Assembly (NCBI GenBank): GCA_910589415.1
Contig: OU342639.1
Coordinates: forward strand, 19,848,268 to 19,912,267
Direction: 5' to 3'
DNA length: 64,000 nucleotides
From: Malachius bipustulatus
Lineage: Eukaryota > Arthropoda > Insecta > Coleoptera > Melyridae
Shown here piece by piece: positions 45,992-57,437 of this stretch. Position 1 is the first letter of the stretch. Each line of letters opens with the position of its first letter. A model generated the notes under the pieces. It was not told where the DNA came from. It saw only the letters and a list, made by a program, of their open reading frames with translations, and made no database searches. A program made the position numbers and the translations under genes.

Positions 45992-48184
45992 TATACAGGG
46001 TGATTCATGAGTGACCTTACATAGACCAATGGTGATAAGCGGACTTCAAGGCGGGTCGAAAACCACAAAAGAAATTTTTTTTTTTCGTGATTGGTTACGA
46101 AGTTACAGGGTGTTTTATGTCTCAGGTACAAAACTTTGATAGGTGATATTTCTGAAACGGCGGAGATATTTTGTCGAAATTTACTAGGAATGGTGCATTC
46201 CGGAAACTCATCAAAACCGCATTCTGAGTTAATTAAAAATCCAGGACCGGACTTGAAATTTTTTGCCCCCATAGTCTTTGTTGAAAAAGTTAATTTTGTG
46301 ACGATGTTTCTGAAAAATTGTCATCGAATTTGAAAAGATAAGAAAAAACTCTATGGAAATCATTCCTCAATTTTGACGGCACACCCAAACCGTTTCGAAA
46401 AAAAAAGTCAAAGTAAAACTTTTCTGTAAATTATCGTTTTCGAGCAGACATATTTTACTTAATGTTCGTCTGAATTCCTTCAAATTTATTTTTTGACTTG
46501 TTTCTGTGGAAAAAATGTCAGTGTAAATTAAATGTTATCAATATTAATGTTATAAACGGTTCTCAAAATGTCCTTTACCAACTTCAATACATTTCCTGCA
46601 GCGTTTCCATAAATTTTGGTTTGCTTTTTGAATTATTTGCCTGTTGTTTCTAATTTCATCAGCAACTACCAGTATTCGCGTCCTGAGCTCCTCTCTGGTA
46701 CTTACTTCCGTTTTTTAGACTTCCTGCTTCATATGGCCCCATGGGTAATAGTCTAAAACAGTGAGGTTGGGGGACCTAGGTGGTCAGGAATGAGGACCGC
46801 CGCGCCCGAACCAACGATTGGGGTACTCATTGTGGAGATGCTCTCTGACTTGTCGAGAAAAATGCGCTGGTGCCCCATCTTGCTGGAAGGAAAGAGCACG
46901 CCTGCTCAAGTTCGCCTCTGCAAGCAAGCCGGGCAAAATGACTTGTAGGAAAAGTAAATAAATTTCCCCTCTGAGCCGCCCAGCAAAAAAATGGGGTCCT
47001 ATTAGGGTATCATTTGTAATGCCACACTACACATTTATAGAAAATCTGTTGCGAGTTCTTCTGAACAACAGAGCGCGGATTTTCATATGCCCATAGGTGG
47101 GAGTTTTTTTTATTCGTTACACCATCCCGCGTGAACTGAGCTTCATCAGTAAACAAAATTCTACGCAGTCCATTCAATGGAACTTCATTGAATGGTTGAA
47201 GCCTCTGTACGCTTTGTACGTGACAGGGATGCATCCGCGCTCTTCTTTTTTTCAAGGTTCCCCATACTCTTGATTGAGAAATGCCCAGTGCTTGCCCAAT
47301 TCTTCGCGTAGTTGTACTTGGATTTACTGCCACCATCTCCACGATGTTTCGATGGTTCAGATTTTCCAATTGAGGTTCAGCATTCCTTTGAACTCAGGGA
47401 AATATGCCGTGGTTTCGAGAAAATTGGAAAACAGACGCGAAACGTTACATGGGCCGGTGTTCTTCGATTGTGATCTTCTATGGTATTCTCTCGCAGCTGC
47501 TCTTGAATTTCCATTGCAGAAACCATACACAAACATAATGTCTGCGTATTTGTTATTAGTGAAATGATTTGTGATTAATTATTATTAGTGAAATCTGAAA
47601 ATTTTGTAGTTGACACCTGATTTCCCAGTAATAAAGCTTGGCCTTCTGTCAAACATTTTCCCCACAGAAACAAGTCAAAAAATAAATTTGAAGGAATTCA
47701 GACGAACATTAAGTAAAAATATGTCTGCTCGAAAACGATAATTTACTGAGAAGTTTTACTTTGACATTTTTTTTTTTCGAGACGGTTTGGGGTGTGCCGT
47801 TCAAATTGAGGAATGATTTCTATAGAGTTTTTTCTTATCTTTTCAAATTCGATGACAGTTTTTCAGTAGCACGGTCAGAAAATAAACTTTTTCAACAAAG
47901 ACCATGGGGGCAAAAATTTTCAAGTCCGGTCCTGGATTTTTAATCAACTCAGAATGCGGTTTTGATGAGTTTCCGGAATGCACCATTCCTAGTAAATTCC
48001 GACAAAATATCTCCAGCCGTTTCAGAAATATCGCCTATCAAAGTTTTGTACCTGAGACATAAAACACCCTGTAACTTCGTAACCAATCACGAAAAAAAAA
48101 AATTCTTTTGTGGTTTTCGACCCGCCTTGAAGTCCGCTTATCACCATTGGTCTATGTAAGGTCACTCATGAATCACCCTGTATA
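45992..48184. mobile_element. 2.2-kb mariner-superfamily element with ~530-bp inverted repeats
   Basis: Both ends read TATACAGGGTGATTCATGAG and the arms (about 45994-46523 and 47655-48182) stay closely similar along their whole length. Marks include CGGACTTCAAGGCGGGTCGA, GAAACGGCGGAGATATTTTG and TTCGTCTGAATTCC. Inside each arm, about 115 bp in, sits a second ACAGGGTGTTTTATGTCTC. The middle holds one transposase remnant on the minus strand. Ends with TA fit TA target duplication. Both ends are present, so the insertion is complete even though its enzyme is dead. Confidence 0.9.
46550..47575 (-). pseudogene. Mariner-superfamily transposase with catalytic Asp replaced by Asn
   Basis: The N-terminal part reads ADIMFVYGFCNGNSRAAARE (about 47555-47495), the start of the helix-turn-helix domain usual in this insect family. 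After a frameshift near 47370 comes NPSTTTRRIGQALGISQSRV. The first catalytic Asp is in ILFTDEAQFTRDGV (about 47165-47120), and the second in FQQDGAPAHFSRQV (about 46890-46850). At the third site the sequence is RSPNLTVLDYYPWG, so Asp has become Asn. A stop lies just before it (GGPHS-stop-PPRSPN) and another after MKQEV. The end is KGHFENRL and TAA at 46552-46550. A deletion just before ILFTDEA is likely. The enzyme cannot be active. Confidence 0.88.
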
Positions 48185-51100
48185 TGAAATCAGCTCCTAA
48201 CGTATAGAAACAAACATTTCGACTCGGAAAGAGCGTTTAGATGAAATCAAGGTCATCCCTGGAATACAAGGATTCACTCTGAAGCTTTTTCAGAGCATCT
48301 CAAAAGAAAACCGATCAGATGTGAATGACAAAGCGAAATAGAGAAAGCAATGAAACAGCAGATTGAACATGCGGTTGGATTTCCTACTCGAACAATATAC
48401 AATAGATAGGTAGTTTTCCCTCATATGCAGGAAGTCCCAACTAAAATTGTCGATCCTGAATGAAATGTTCCTGAATTTCTAAATCACACTTTTGTTATAC
48501 ATATATAACAACTATCTCAAATAAATTGATACATTATTAGGTATAGGTATTAGCCAAAAAACATTACATATTTGACAATAATTTTAAGTAAGAATTTTTA
48601 TTAAGAACCTTCATGGATATGCGGGCAAAAGTAATTGAAGTTCTGAGAAAATGATGTTCTCGATGATGCTGAAGTGAGATTAGTATACCTATACATTTGG
48701 GCTCCACGTTGGTCTCCAGGATGACAACTTTCTCATGAAAACTAGTACGGTATTGAATAAAGATTTATAACTGCTTTTATAAAAATATTCATTTTTAATA
48801 GTGTATTATTCAACAATTATTTGTTATTATCTCCGAAGATGAAAATTGCAGCACGAGCTTCTGGCGAGTGGTGTAACATCTAAGCGGATAATAACCATTA
48901 CTGTACTTTATCTACGAATATGCTTGAAAAAAAATTCACTTACTGTAGAATTAAAATTCTTATGCCAAAAAAGGTTGATGGAAAGCAGTTTAGTTTATGT
49001 GTTAAAAAATGTCGTTCTCTTTAGATAAACATTTTTGTTATTGAATTATTTCAGGAATACAGAAAATAGTACATACTTCAATGTCGACTAAAAATTGTAA
49101 AATAACTTAAAAAGACCAAAATCAAAAATTACAAACTCAGGATGAAAGAATTCTATTCTAAAGAAAATAATATTTTAATTTAAACTGACAGGAATGATAA
49201 TTTTGACACATGAGAATTTTAACTACCTACTAAAGTTATTTTAAAACTATTGAGCTGAGACATGACTGTAATAGCCATCTCTCTCTTCGAAAGCAAGATT
49301 TGATGAAATATTTACATATTAGATCGCACGATCGGAAGCGGGAAGCGCTATTGCTTGACCTTCTCACAGAGTTCATTCTCTCTTTGTCGCACGTGACACA
49401 CTTGACACAGTACGTACAGAGTGAAGAGAGAGGGTACGAGATGTACGAATAGGATAAGACTACTAGGGTCTTCCTGGCAAATCAACTGCTTTCTAAATCA
49501 AATGATGACCCTGGTATTGTTGGAATTAATTATGACTTTGCATTTATAAATTTTTTTTCCCGGATTCTCTGAAATAATTATGTGGATCTGTTAGATTTTT
49601 AAATAATACCAATTCATTTAATTACAAATCGAAAATCTTGCAGAAATGAATATTTGATTGATTACTGAATAAAAACTTTGCGTTAAAAACCTAAAAAACG
49701 GGGTATGAAACTTGTTCTTTAATGCTACTCAAGTAGCCTATAAATAATCCACCATAAAAAGACAATCATGTGAATCAAACATTAAAAATAATGGAAATAA
49801 CAACACGCAAGCCAACTTGGTATCGCGAGTGCCTACATCATGAATTGCTGCATAAAACATTATTTTTATGTTAACTTGCTTTTTTGTTATATATTTATTT
49901 GACTTTCTGTGAGAGCTTTCAGGAGGCAGTTTTCATTATTAATATGTGATGGCATCATCGACACATCGACATGTGACTATCAATCGCATGCATTTAGATC
50001 GATTGAGTAATGAAACACTGATTATTTTAAAGTAAAGTAAAAATAAAAATGGAAAAAAGTAACAATGTATACAGTGAAGGGTTGACATATTAAATAAATT
50101 TGACGTTGACATGTTATATCATTAATGAGTCGTTGTGTAGGTCGTGTGCGAGCGATTAAATTTTAAAATTTCAGCAGGCGTCATGTTTTATCTCTTTTGC
50201 TGAAAAGCAGACCGTGTTTTGCATTGTATCTCTCTAATAACCGATTTTATTTACATTCCCTTAATGATTATCATAATCACTCATGCATATGCAGGAAGGT
50301 GTACACGCAGATTATAAAAATCTATCCTATGGTATGAACATTGTGTCAATAAAAATGTTACGAAATTAACAGCTTGATCGACTTTCATCCATAAAGATAA
50401 TTGATCCACCTTATTCTAGCTGTTGTCCGGAATTATTATTTCACCCTGTGAATTGTTCATCGACTCATGCAGACCATCTACAAATATCTACTAGGATAAA
50501 AACTTAATCAGCTTTTTTCTAGGAAACTAAGATTTCTACGAACGTAAAACGCATTAATACCGTTAATCCATTTCAAAACAGTTTTATTTCTCGTTTTAGT
50601 GACGTGTCTATTTTGTGACCATTGGTAAGAGAACTTTTTTAATCGGTCTGCATATCTGAGACTCTTTACCTGTTTCTACGTGCTTTCCAAAATTTCGAGA
50701 ACTGTTAAGTTTTCTATAGTCATATTTCTCTGATCGCTTCAAAAACACGACTATGAGTTTATATTTGAAAGCAGGTTCACTGTATTGTTTATTAACAAAC
50801 TGGAAAATTTAAAAATTCTCTTATCTTAACCTCATATCGATTAGGGATTGACCTGACCTGCCGATCCGATAATAATTCAGTTAGCTAAACAAGTACAGAT
50901 GATACAGGCAACTTGTACATATTTTTTTGATTTTTTTGACTTGTACTTGATACATGAAAATTCAGCCACAAAAAATAGAGACCATACAGTTTCCGTAAAT
51001 CTTATAGAACCTTTTTTAGGTACAACGGCGGCAAAATTGCCTAATCGTCATACAGGGCGGATAGATAAAATGGACACAGCCACACCGCAACGACGGGAGT

Positions 51101-51412
51101 CATAATCGACGTCTTGCGCAATTCAGTTCGAGAAACGGAATCCACAAAAAATATCAGATAACGGCCATTGATTCATAAACACGAAATTCAAAGACTTCTT
51201 ACGAACATCCAACATTCTTAGATTTAGATTCATTTTGAGTGGGGCATTGTGACACCTCCACTACGACCGAAGGTCTATTATTGTGGCTATCCAACTTTCT
51301 TACACACCATCTAATCCGCATACTCACTACGTAATACCAACTAGTAGAACTTATATACTTATGAACAAATTACTAAGAAATAAGATATACACAATAAAGT
51401 ATTACAGCGGGT
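48185..51412. other. AT-rich spacer, no gene recognised
   Basis: Open frames at 48846-49028 and 50899-51105 are short and unlike known proteins. A purine-rich patch lies at 49395-49445. No termini or RNA genes were found. Confidence 0.4.
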
Positions 51413-51616
51413 TATATAAAGGCTCATTAAGTTAACGGGCAGATTTCTGTGGCCATTTCTGGAGAAGGTATCGAGTCTAAATGGAAATTTTTTTAAATTT
51501 ATCTATTCTTGACACGAAAGTAATTACAAAAATGTTGATAAAAGTCATTTGACGTCGATATGGGTTCAAAAATGAGCACAGAAATCTGCCCGTTAGCCTA
51601 ATGAGCCTTTATAATA
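51413..51616. mobile_element. Small MITE with ~40-bp inverted ends
   Basis: TATAAAGGCTCATTA, followed by ACGGGCAGATTTCTGTG on the left (to about 51452), is repeated in reverse at 51576-51616. The ~125 bp between the ends is unrelated. It has no coding capacity. A stretch near 10763 has a similar outer end. Confidence 0.8.
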
Positions 51617-51667
51617 TTGGCTGTTAGTCTCTTAGAAGGCCATTCATAAAAGTACAGTGATGTCATA

Positions 51668-52515
51668 TACAGTGTGTGTCACAGGCATGGTACACCCCCT
51701 TTTTTTCTTTATTTTTTGAGATAATTTTTTAAAATTTGGTACGTCGCATATTCTCGATAGAGCGCACTTTTTAGCAGAAAATTGAATTTTTTCCCACATC
51801 CGGTTTTTCCGGAAATGTTACCAACTTTTTATTTTTAAATGGGACACCCTATATATTATTATATTTTTGGATTCTATACACTTGTGCTAATCCAACAATA
51901 CCACATAAGTACCATTTTAAATGTCAAATTTGTTTCAATTTAATTTTTTATTTCTCAATTATAGTGTGCCATGACTGTTTCGTTTTACTCCAATTGGATC
52001 ATCTAATGCTAGAAAAATCGAATTTTTGTTCAAAGTACTAAATTAAGAGTGATTTATGGATAAATTATGCGCACCGGAATGATTTTTTGAGCTGGATTCA
52101 TTTTTTTCAAATGGTACCATATTGGTACCGAGGTACCATCTACTAGTACTCTTAATAAGGGACATTTTGGTGTACCCATTTTGCATCTGTGACGAACACA
52201 ACTGAAGTCATGGCACACTATAATTGAAAAATAAAAAATTAAATAAAAACAAATTTTACATTTAAAATGGTACTTATGTGGTATTGTTGGATTCGTACAA
52301 GTGTATAGAATCCAAAAATATAATAATATATAGGGTGTCCCATTTAAAAATAAAAAGTTGGTAACATTGCCGGAAAAACCGGATGTGGAAAAAAATTCAA
52401 TTTTCTGTTAAAAAGTGCGCTCTATCGAGAATATGCGACGTACCAAATTTCAAAAAATTACCTAAAAAAATAAAGAAAAAAAAGGGGGTGTACCATGCCT
52501 GTGACACACACTGTA
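51668..52515. mobile_element. Foldback MITE with ~310-bp arms
   Basis: Arms 51668-51976 and 52206-52515 are inverted near-copies with ends TACAGTGTGTGTCACAGGCA and TA flanks. Shared marks include TACGTCGCATATTCTCGATA and CACATCCGGTTTTTCCGG. A second terminus-like AAATGGGACACCCTATATAT lies about 170 bp inside each arm. The 229-bp centre is unrelated and noncoding. The 94-codon frame across the right arm is a by-product of the repeat. Confidence 0.88.
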
Positions 52516-53473
52516 TATTACCGTTTTGTTCAAAACAACAAAAAAAAACAATATATAGGGACTTCCATGCAGTGCACGTGCATCAAAACAAGGCCGGGAA
52601 GTTAAAGTTAACAATTAGGCAATATGCACTCGTGTGCTCTTACGTACTGGGGAGACTAAAAAACTAGCGCATACTATTTTTTACTAGATTTACTATACTA
52701 AGGATAAGGATGGGATAACATTGGGATATTGCGTAAACTGTAGGAGTTACAGTTTTGTTTAAATTGTTAAAAATCTCGCCTAAAAAGTGAAAATGAAAGT
52801 TTTATTTTTTTCCATATTTAGTAAAATAGGGCCCGAAGATAATAAAAGCGAATTTCGTGAAAACTCATTATTCAAAAAAAAAATCTAAATTAGTAAAAGA
52901 TAGCTCATTTTTAAAAACTTCACGTGATATCTATAGGCATCTAAATTGCACAACCTTTTCATAATTTATACAAAACTGTAACCCCTACCATTTACAATAT
53001 GCCAGTGCTATCCCATCCTTGTCTTAGACAAAAAATATACACTGGATTTTACTAGAGAAAAAGTTTTTATTTTATATAGGTAAAAGAAAACTTCTAATTA
53101 TAACAGTGAGAACCAAAAAAAGGCAAATGATGAAATCCTCCTGAATACATTGACAGGAATTTTTTTATGTATATTTTGGGTTCGTTTCCAGCATTCCTTG
53201 GCCAAATGTTAAAAGATAATTTTTAAGGTCTAAAGGAAAACATTTAATAATTAATGTGAATTGTGAAGTAAGGTTATTGGGTGGGCTGCTGGATCTGGAA
53301 TATTAAATCGAAGGAAGCTAAATTTGTAGATAATGAAGAGTTTTTTTGCTCTTGCTAAAGCGTAATTAATATTTCAAGATTAGAATCCTTAATTAGACTA
53401 ACAAAAGAACTGATACTAATTCGTCATGCTTAACTCTATCAAACTTTTTTTTTGATAATCAATGAAACATTTG
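52516..53473. other. AT-rich spacer, no gene recognised
   Basis: Inverted short stretches near 52695-52760 and 52975-53025 (ATAAGGATGGGATA versus TATCCCATCCTTGTC, and TGTAGGAGTTACAG versus CTGTAACCCCTAC) show that 52690-53030 is itself a small, diverged foldback. No gene is seen. Confidence 0.45.
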
Positions 53474-54331
53474 TACCGGGTGGGCATCTAAGAATGAACA
53501 GCGGCCATATCTTGGGAAATATTGATCCTACAGTTTCAAAAAAAAATTTTCCAGACATAAGTGACTATGCGAAACGCAATGAAAATATTTTCAAGATGGT
53601 CGCACTTCCGGAAATACCGGAAGTTGACACCTACTTCGTTATTTTAACGGGGACACCCTTTATATTATTGTATTTTTAAATTGCCTGGCAAAATCGAATA
53701 CAGGTGGTTTACACAATTGGATTTTAGGTTGAGTAGTTTATGAGTTATAAACAAGTGAAAATCGCAATTTTCAATTTTCAAAGCATCTCACATTGAAAAC
53801 GGCTCAAGATATTTAAAAATGGCTTACATGTCCCTATCTTAACTTTTTACAAGGTATTCTATTATGTAGTTTAGATTTTTCTACAGGGTAATGAAAAATC
53901 TGTTAATTTTCATCACCCTGTATAAAAATTTAAACCACATGGTAGGATACCTTGTAAAAAGTTAAGATAGGGACATGTAAGCCGTTTTTAAATATCTTGA
54001 GCCGTTTTCAATGTGAGATGCTTTGAAAATTGAAAATTGCGATTTTCACTTGTTTATAACTCATAAAACTACTCAACCTAAATTCCAATTGTGTAAACCA
54101 CCTGTATTCGATTTTGACCAGCAATTTAAAAATACAATAATATAAAGGATGTCCCCGTTAAAATAACGAAGTAGGTGTCAACTTCCGGTATTTCCGGAAG
54201 TGCGACCATCTTGAAAATATTTTCATTGCATTTCGCATAGTCACTTATATCTGGAATTTTTTTTTTTGAAACGGTAGGATCAATATTTCCCAAGATATGG
54301 CCGCTGTTCATTCTTAGATGCCCACCCGGTA
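53474..54331. mobile_element. MITE family A, complete palindromic copy
   Basis: The element is an almost uninterrupted palindrome: outer ends CCGGGTGGGCATCTAAGAAT on both sides with TA flanks, centre at about 53902, arms ~420 bp and a loop of only a few bases. From outside in, each arm carries GCACTTCCGGAAATACCGG, then a terminus-like GGGACACCC (about 53651), GGTGGTTTACACAATTGG, TGAGTTATAAACAAGTGAAA and TTACATGTCCCTATCTTAAC. Near the centre lies a further ACAGGGT / ACCCTGT pair. No protein is encoded. Partial relatives occur at 18.6, 30.3-31.0 and 43.6-44.5 kb. Confidence 0.9.
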
Positions 54332-54879
54332 TATGACGAGTCTACGTCCCTAAAACATTGCGGAAGAAGCCGGATTGCAAACAATGTCTCTCTCGTATCC
54401 AAAGGGTCTGTTAAGCCAAGAATTGTTCGCAATATTTTTCTTGGCATCTTTGATGTGTTCTTTTGTGTTGTGTACTATTATCAAAAGGTGAAATTTAAAT
54501 TAAGTATTCCTAATAAACCTTTCTAAAGAATATTCAATATATTTCAGATATCACTAAGTTTACTATAAAAAGAGTCTACAAGAATTTATTATTCTCGATT
54601 AATTTAGCTAGTTGGCAATCATACTGCAGAACTTCGAATCACTATTGAAGTTTTATCGATGAAAATACAAGCCTTACACAAATATTAGATTATATATCCG
54701 TGTTCTTATAGAGTAGGTACCTGCAATATACGCCAGTACAGAGGTATTTAGATTAATATCTTGGAATCTGAGATATTCCTTAAGATTATGATTATGTTCT
54801 CAGGAATTCGACAGCTCTTCTAAGCTTGATTGCATTGCAGTGTGATTGATCCAGCTGCGCGAACCTCTTGCATATTGCG
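54332..54879. other. Spacer, no gene recognised
   Basis: Plain AT-rich DNA downstream (in minus-strand sense) of the Penelope-like fragment. The GIY-YIG endonuclease expected after a Penelope-type RT was not found here. Confidence 0.4.
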
Positions 54880-55960
54880 GACTTTGAATTAATCCTGTCT
54901 TGTTTTAAGTTTGTGTGTGGACAGGGAGGTTGGAGGTAACAAGTCATGATAGCAATAATAGGAAAGGAATGGAACTGTTGTTCTCATCCTTAATCGTGAA
55001 CCTAATTTTTTCATGGTAACTATTGAAAACTGACAATACTTCATGAAGCTTGTCTGCCGGTATAGCACACGGTATATCGTCGACATACGTCTTGATAAAT
55101 GATAACTGAAAAGGCAACTTTAGGATTTGTTTTTGTTCGTCCAGTACATCATTCATCACGTATTGTGGTATAATTGGAGAGATCACTAAACCCATCAGTG
55201 AGCCGGACAACCCTAGAAAATGTTTTTTCGAAATATTGCAAAATTGTTATATGTTTGTCCAGTGTTTTTTGATGCTGTATTTCGCCAACTCCACTAGCAT
55301 ACTTGTAAATAGCGATTCGACATCCAAACTGATTAAACAAGGGTTTTCTGGTAAAATTTGAATATGTAATATAAGTAGGTATTATCCTTGTCATATGCTG
55401 CGGTAAGGGTATCTGTGAGTAGTTTAGCGATTTTGGAATTGGGGTAATTTAAGCATGAGTTCCTTAGCTTGTTCTTCAGTGGCGTAACCCTTTTGCTTCA
55501 TTTTGCTTCCTAATTTATTGGAATTTTGTTTTAGGGAATTAGTGGGATTCTTAGTGAGTGATTTATATGTGTTCGTGTCCCGTGCGACATTTCCCTTATC
55601 TGACTTGGTGATAAATAACTGTGGGCTATTTTTTTTTATTTATGCGTGTACTCATGTAAAGAGCATTAAGAGGGCCTACTGTTTCCTCCTTGTGAGTATA
55701 GTTTGTGGTTATATTAACAAACCTGCATGGATGAAAACAAAACCTTCTTCTCAATCTCCGCGCCCTGATTCAGACCTTCCCAGCTGGCAAGTACCTTTGG
55801 AACTCTGATATCACATGCTCTAGGTTCCACACTGAATTTTGGTCCCCATCCCAAAAACTCACTGATCTCAGCAGGTTTATCTTGATTTGAAATATTTCTA
55901 AACTAACTTCCCTTTGTGGCCACTGTACTGCGCTGTGCATTGTAAAGTATTTGATATTTT
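54880..55960 (-). pseudogene. Penelope-like element, RT fragment
   Basis: Read on the minus strand, PAEISEFLGWGPKFSVE (about 55900-55850) corresponds to the conserved N-terminal GPKF region of Penelope-type proteins. ITKSDKGNV (about 55620) and KSLTKNPTNSLKQNSNKLGS (about 55585-55525) follow. Then come the RT landmarks ISLDVESLF (partly frameshifted, about 55310), GSLMGLVISPI (about 55200-55165) and FIKTYVDDIPCAIPADK (about 55100-55050) with the YVDD catalytic pair, and NSSIPFL. The frame breaks at several points (near 55200, 55400 and 55620). Penelope elements use a telomerase-like RT and a GIY-YIG nuclease; the nuclease is missing. The copy is dead. Confidence 0.8.
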
Positions 55961-56059
55961 TTACGTTTTAGATTATCTGCAATCATGTGATACTGTGTGC
56001 CGCACCTCATTCCAATTAACTCTATACCTGAACTTTATATCCAACTAGAGTGGGGGTGG

Positions 56060-56230
56060 TGCGGCAGATAGTATCACAAGCTGATGGTTTAGACATTTTC
56101 AAATGAAGATATACCTGCTGAGATTAGTGAGTTTTTGACATTGGGACAAAAATTCAGTGTAGAATCAGGGTCAAAATCATTTTTCACATATTTCTTGGTT
56201 GATCTACGAATATGCAATTAAGTGCATCCA
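56060..56230 (+). pseudogene. Penelope-like element, second fragment in opposite orientation
   Basis: The plus frame reads NEDIPAEISEFLTLGQKFSV (about 56104-56163), matching PAEISEFLGWGPKFSVE of the minus-strand copy, and continues to FFTYFLVDLRICN before a stop. At the DNA level 56060-56167 is an inverted match of 55822-56005; the left copy has an extra ~85 bp. The two Penelope fragments therefore meet head to head, with about 55 bp between them. Only the N-terminal coding region survives in this copy. Confidence 0.7.
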
Positions 56231-57288
56231 ATTTTTTATTTCGAAAACGAATCTACATAGGTACGAAAAAAAATCAACAGTCATGAAAGTTTTATTTTTA
56301 GTTTCTTTATCTGGAAAATAAAATGAAATTTTAAAAGCCGTTGGCGTACATATTTTAAAAGTTTTTCCAAAATAATATTCGTTGAAGTGCTTACCGGGAG
56401 GGCACTGAACTTAATAATTTTATTCAGAGTTCAATTAGCCCCTTACTACAGCAAACGAAACTGACAAATTTCAACAATATTGGGTAAAGTACCTGTATTT
56501 AAGATATTTCGAAAAGACGATTTTTGAATAAAAGTTTAACACGTAAAAGAATAAAGCGTTTTCGAGCAATACTTTATAGAAAAAAACACAATTATTATTT
56601 TTACGTCGTGTTCCACCGCTTGCAGGAGCCATGAACATACAAACTGGAACACCCTGTATATGTAGATGGAGAATGGAGGCTTCACAGGTAGGGTTTGTAA
56701 ATCTCTAATCGTAATCGTGTTAATAATTCTTACGCGAAATCTGAGAAAGGACAGTTATAATATTTCAGAGCTAACAAGTAGAAATCTTATTTCTTGATCG
56801 TATAAATTATTTTACGGTAGCTAATAGTTCTGGTAGATTTATTTTACACAGACTTAAATGGAAAGAAGTCATAAAATAGCAAAGACTAAGCCTTAGATAA
56901 CTATATACGTCATTCCAGAAAACTAATAGCGCATCAGTTTTGCGGAGGAGCTTTTGTTTTATGTTAAGACTTCTGAAAGGATATATACAAGAACAGAACG
57001 GGAATATCTGGCAAAAGAAACGTAAGTGAAACTGGGAATGGTACAGCAGGCCAGGTATATTAAATGTCAGCTCAATTGTGAGTATCCCCATAAATTATAT
57101 TTGTTCAATCTACTTTCATTAGTTACGTAAATGGGCTTTATTTTCGCCCAGGAAAACAATCAAGGAAATAATTAATTTTTTGTACAACCGTATTCAAAAA
57201 AATATAATAAAATTTTTTGTGCTCTTATTATAAAACTGAATATATGAGAAAAATATAAGGGATGTAATAACTAATAACTTTTTTTTTG
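56231..57288. other. Spacer with MITE end
   Basis: GGAACACCCTGTATATG near 56647 is the end of a CAGGGTG-type MITE; its start may be near 56440, but the other terminus is unclear. The 94-codon minus frame at 56807-57091 is unrecognised. Confidence 0.4.
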
Positions 57289-57321
57289 GATTTATAATTA
57301 TTTTTATTGAACCACTAATTA
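57289..57321. repeat. 33-bp direct repeat, copy 1
   Basis: This 33-bp sequence (starting GATTTATAATTATTTTTATT and ending ACCACTAATTA) recurs without change at 61125-61157. Between the two lie the LINE and the hammerhead motif. It could be a long target-site duplication. Confidence 0.85.
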
Positions 57322-57437
57322 TTTGATTATATAATATTTGATGAATTTTATTGGGATTTAGGTTCTAATTTAAATTTGCCACTAAAGATTCTTTACAGAA
57401 CAAATTAGAAAAACTTTCGTACAGCATGCGAGGAGAA

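Noticed and set aside
46091..46333. 80-codon ORF and its mirror frames in the element at 46-48 kb
   Set aside because: Lies in the terminal inverted repeat and occurs in both arms; a by-product of the repeat, not a gene.
55503..55808. 101-codon plus-strand ORF
   Set aside because: It is antisense to the Penelope-like coding region, which explains the open frame.
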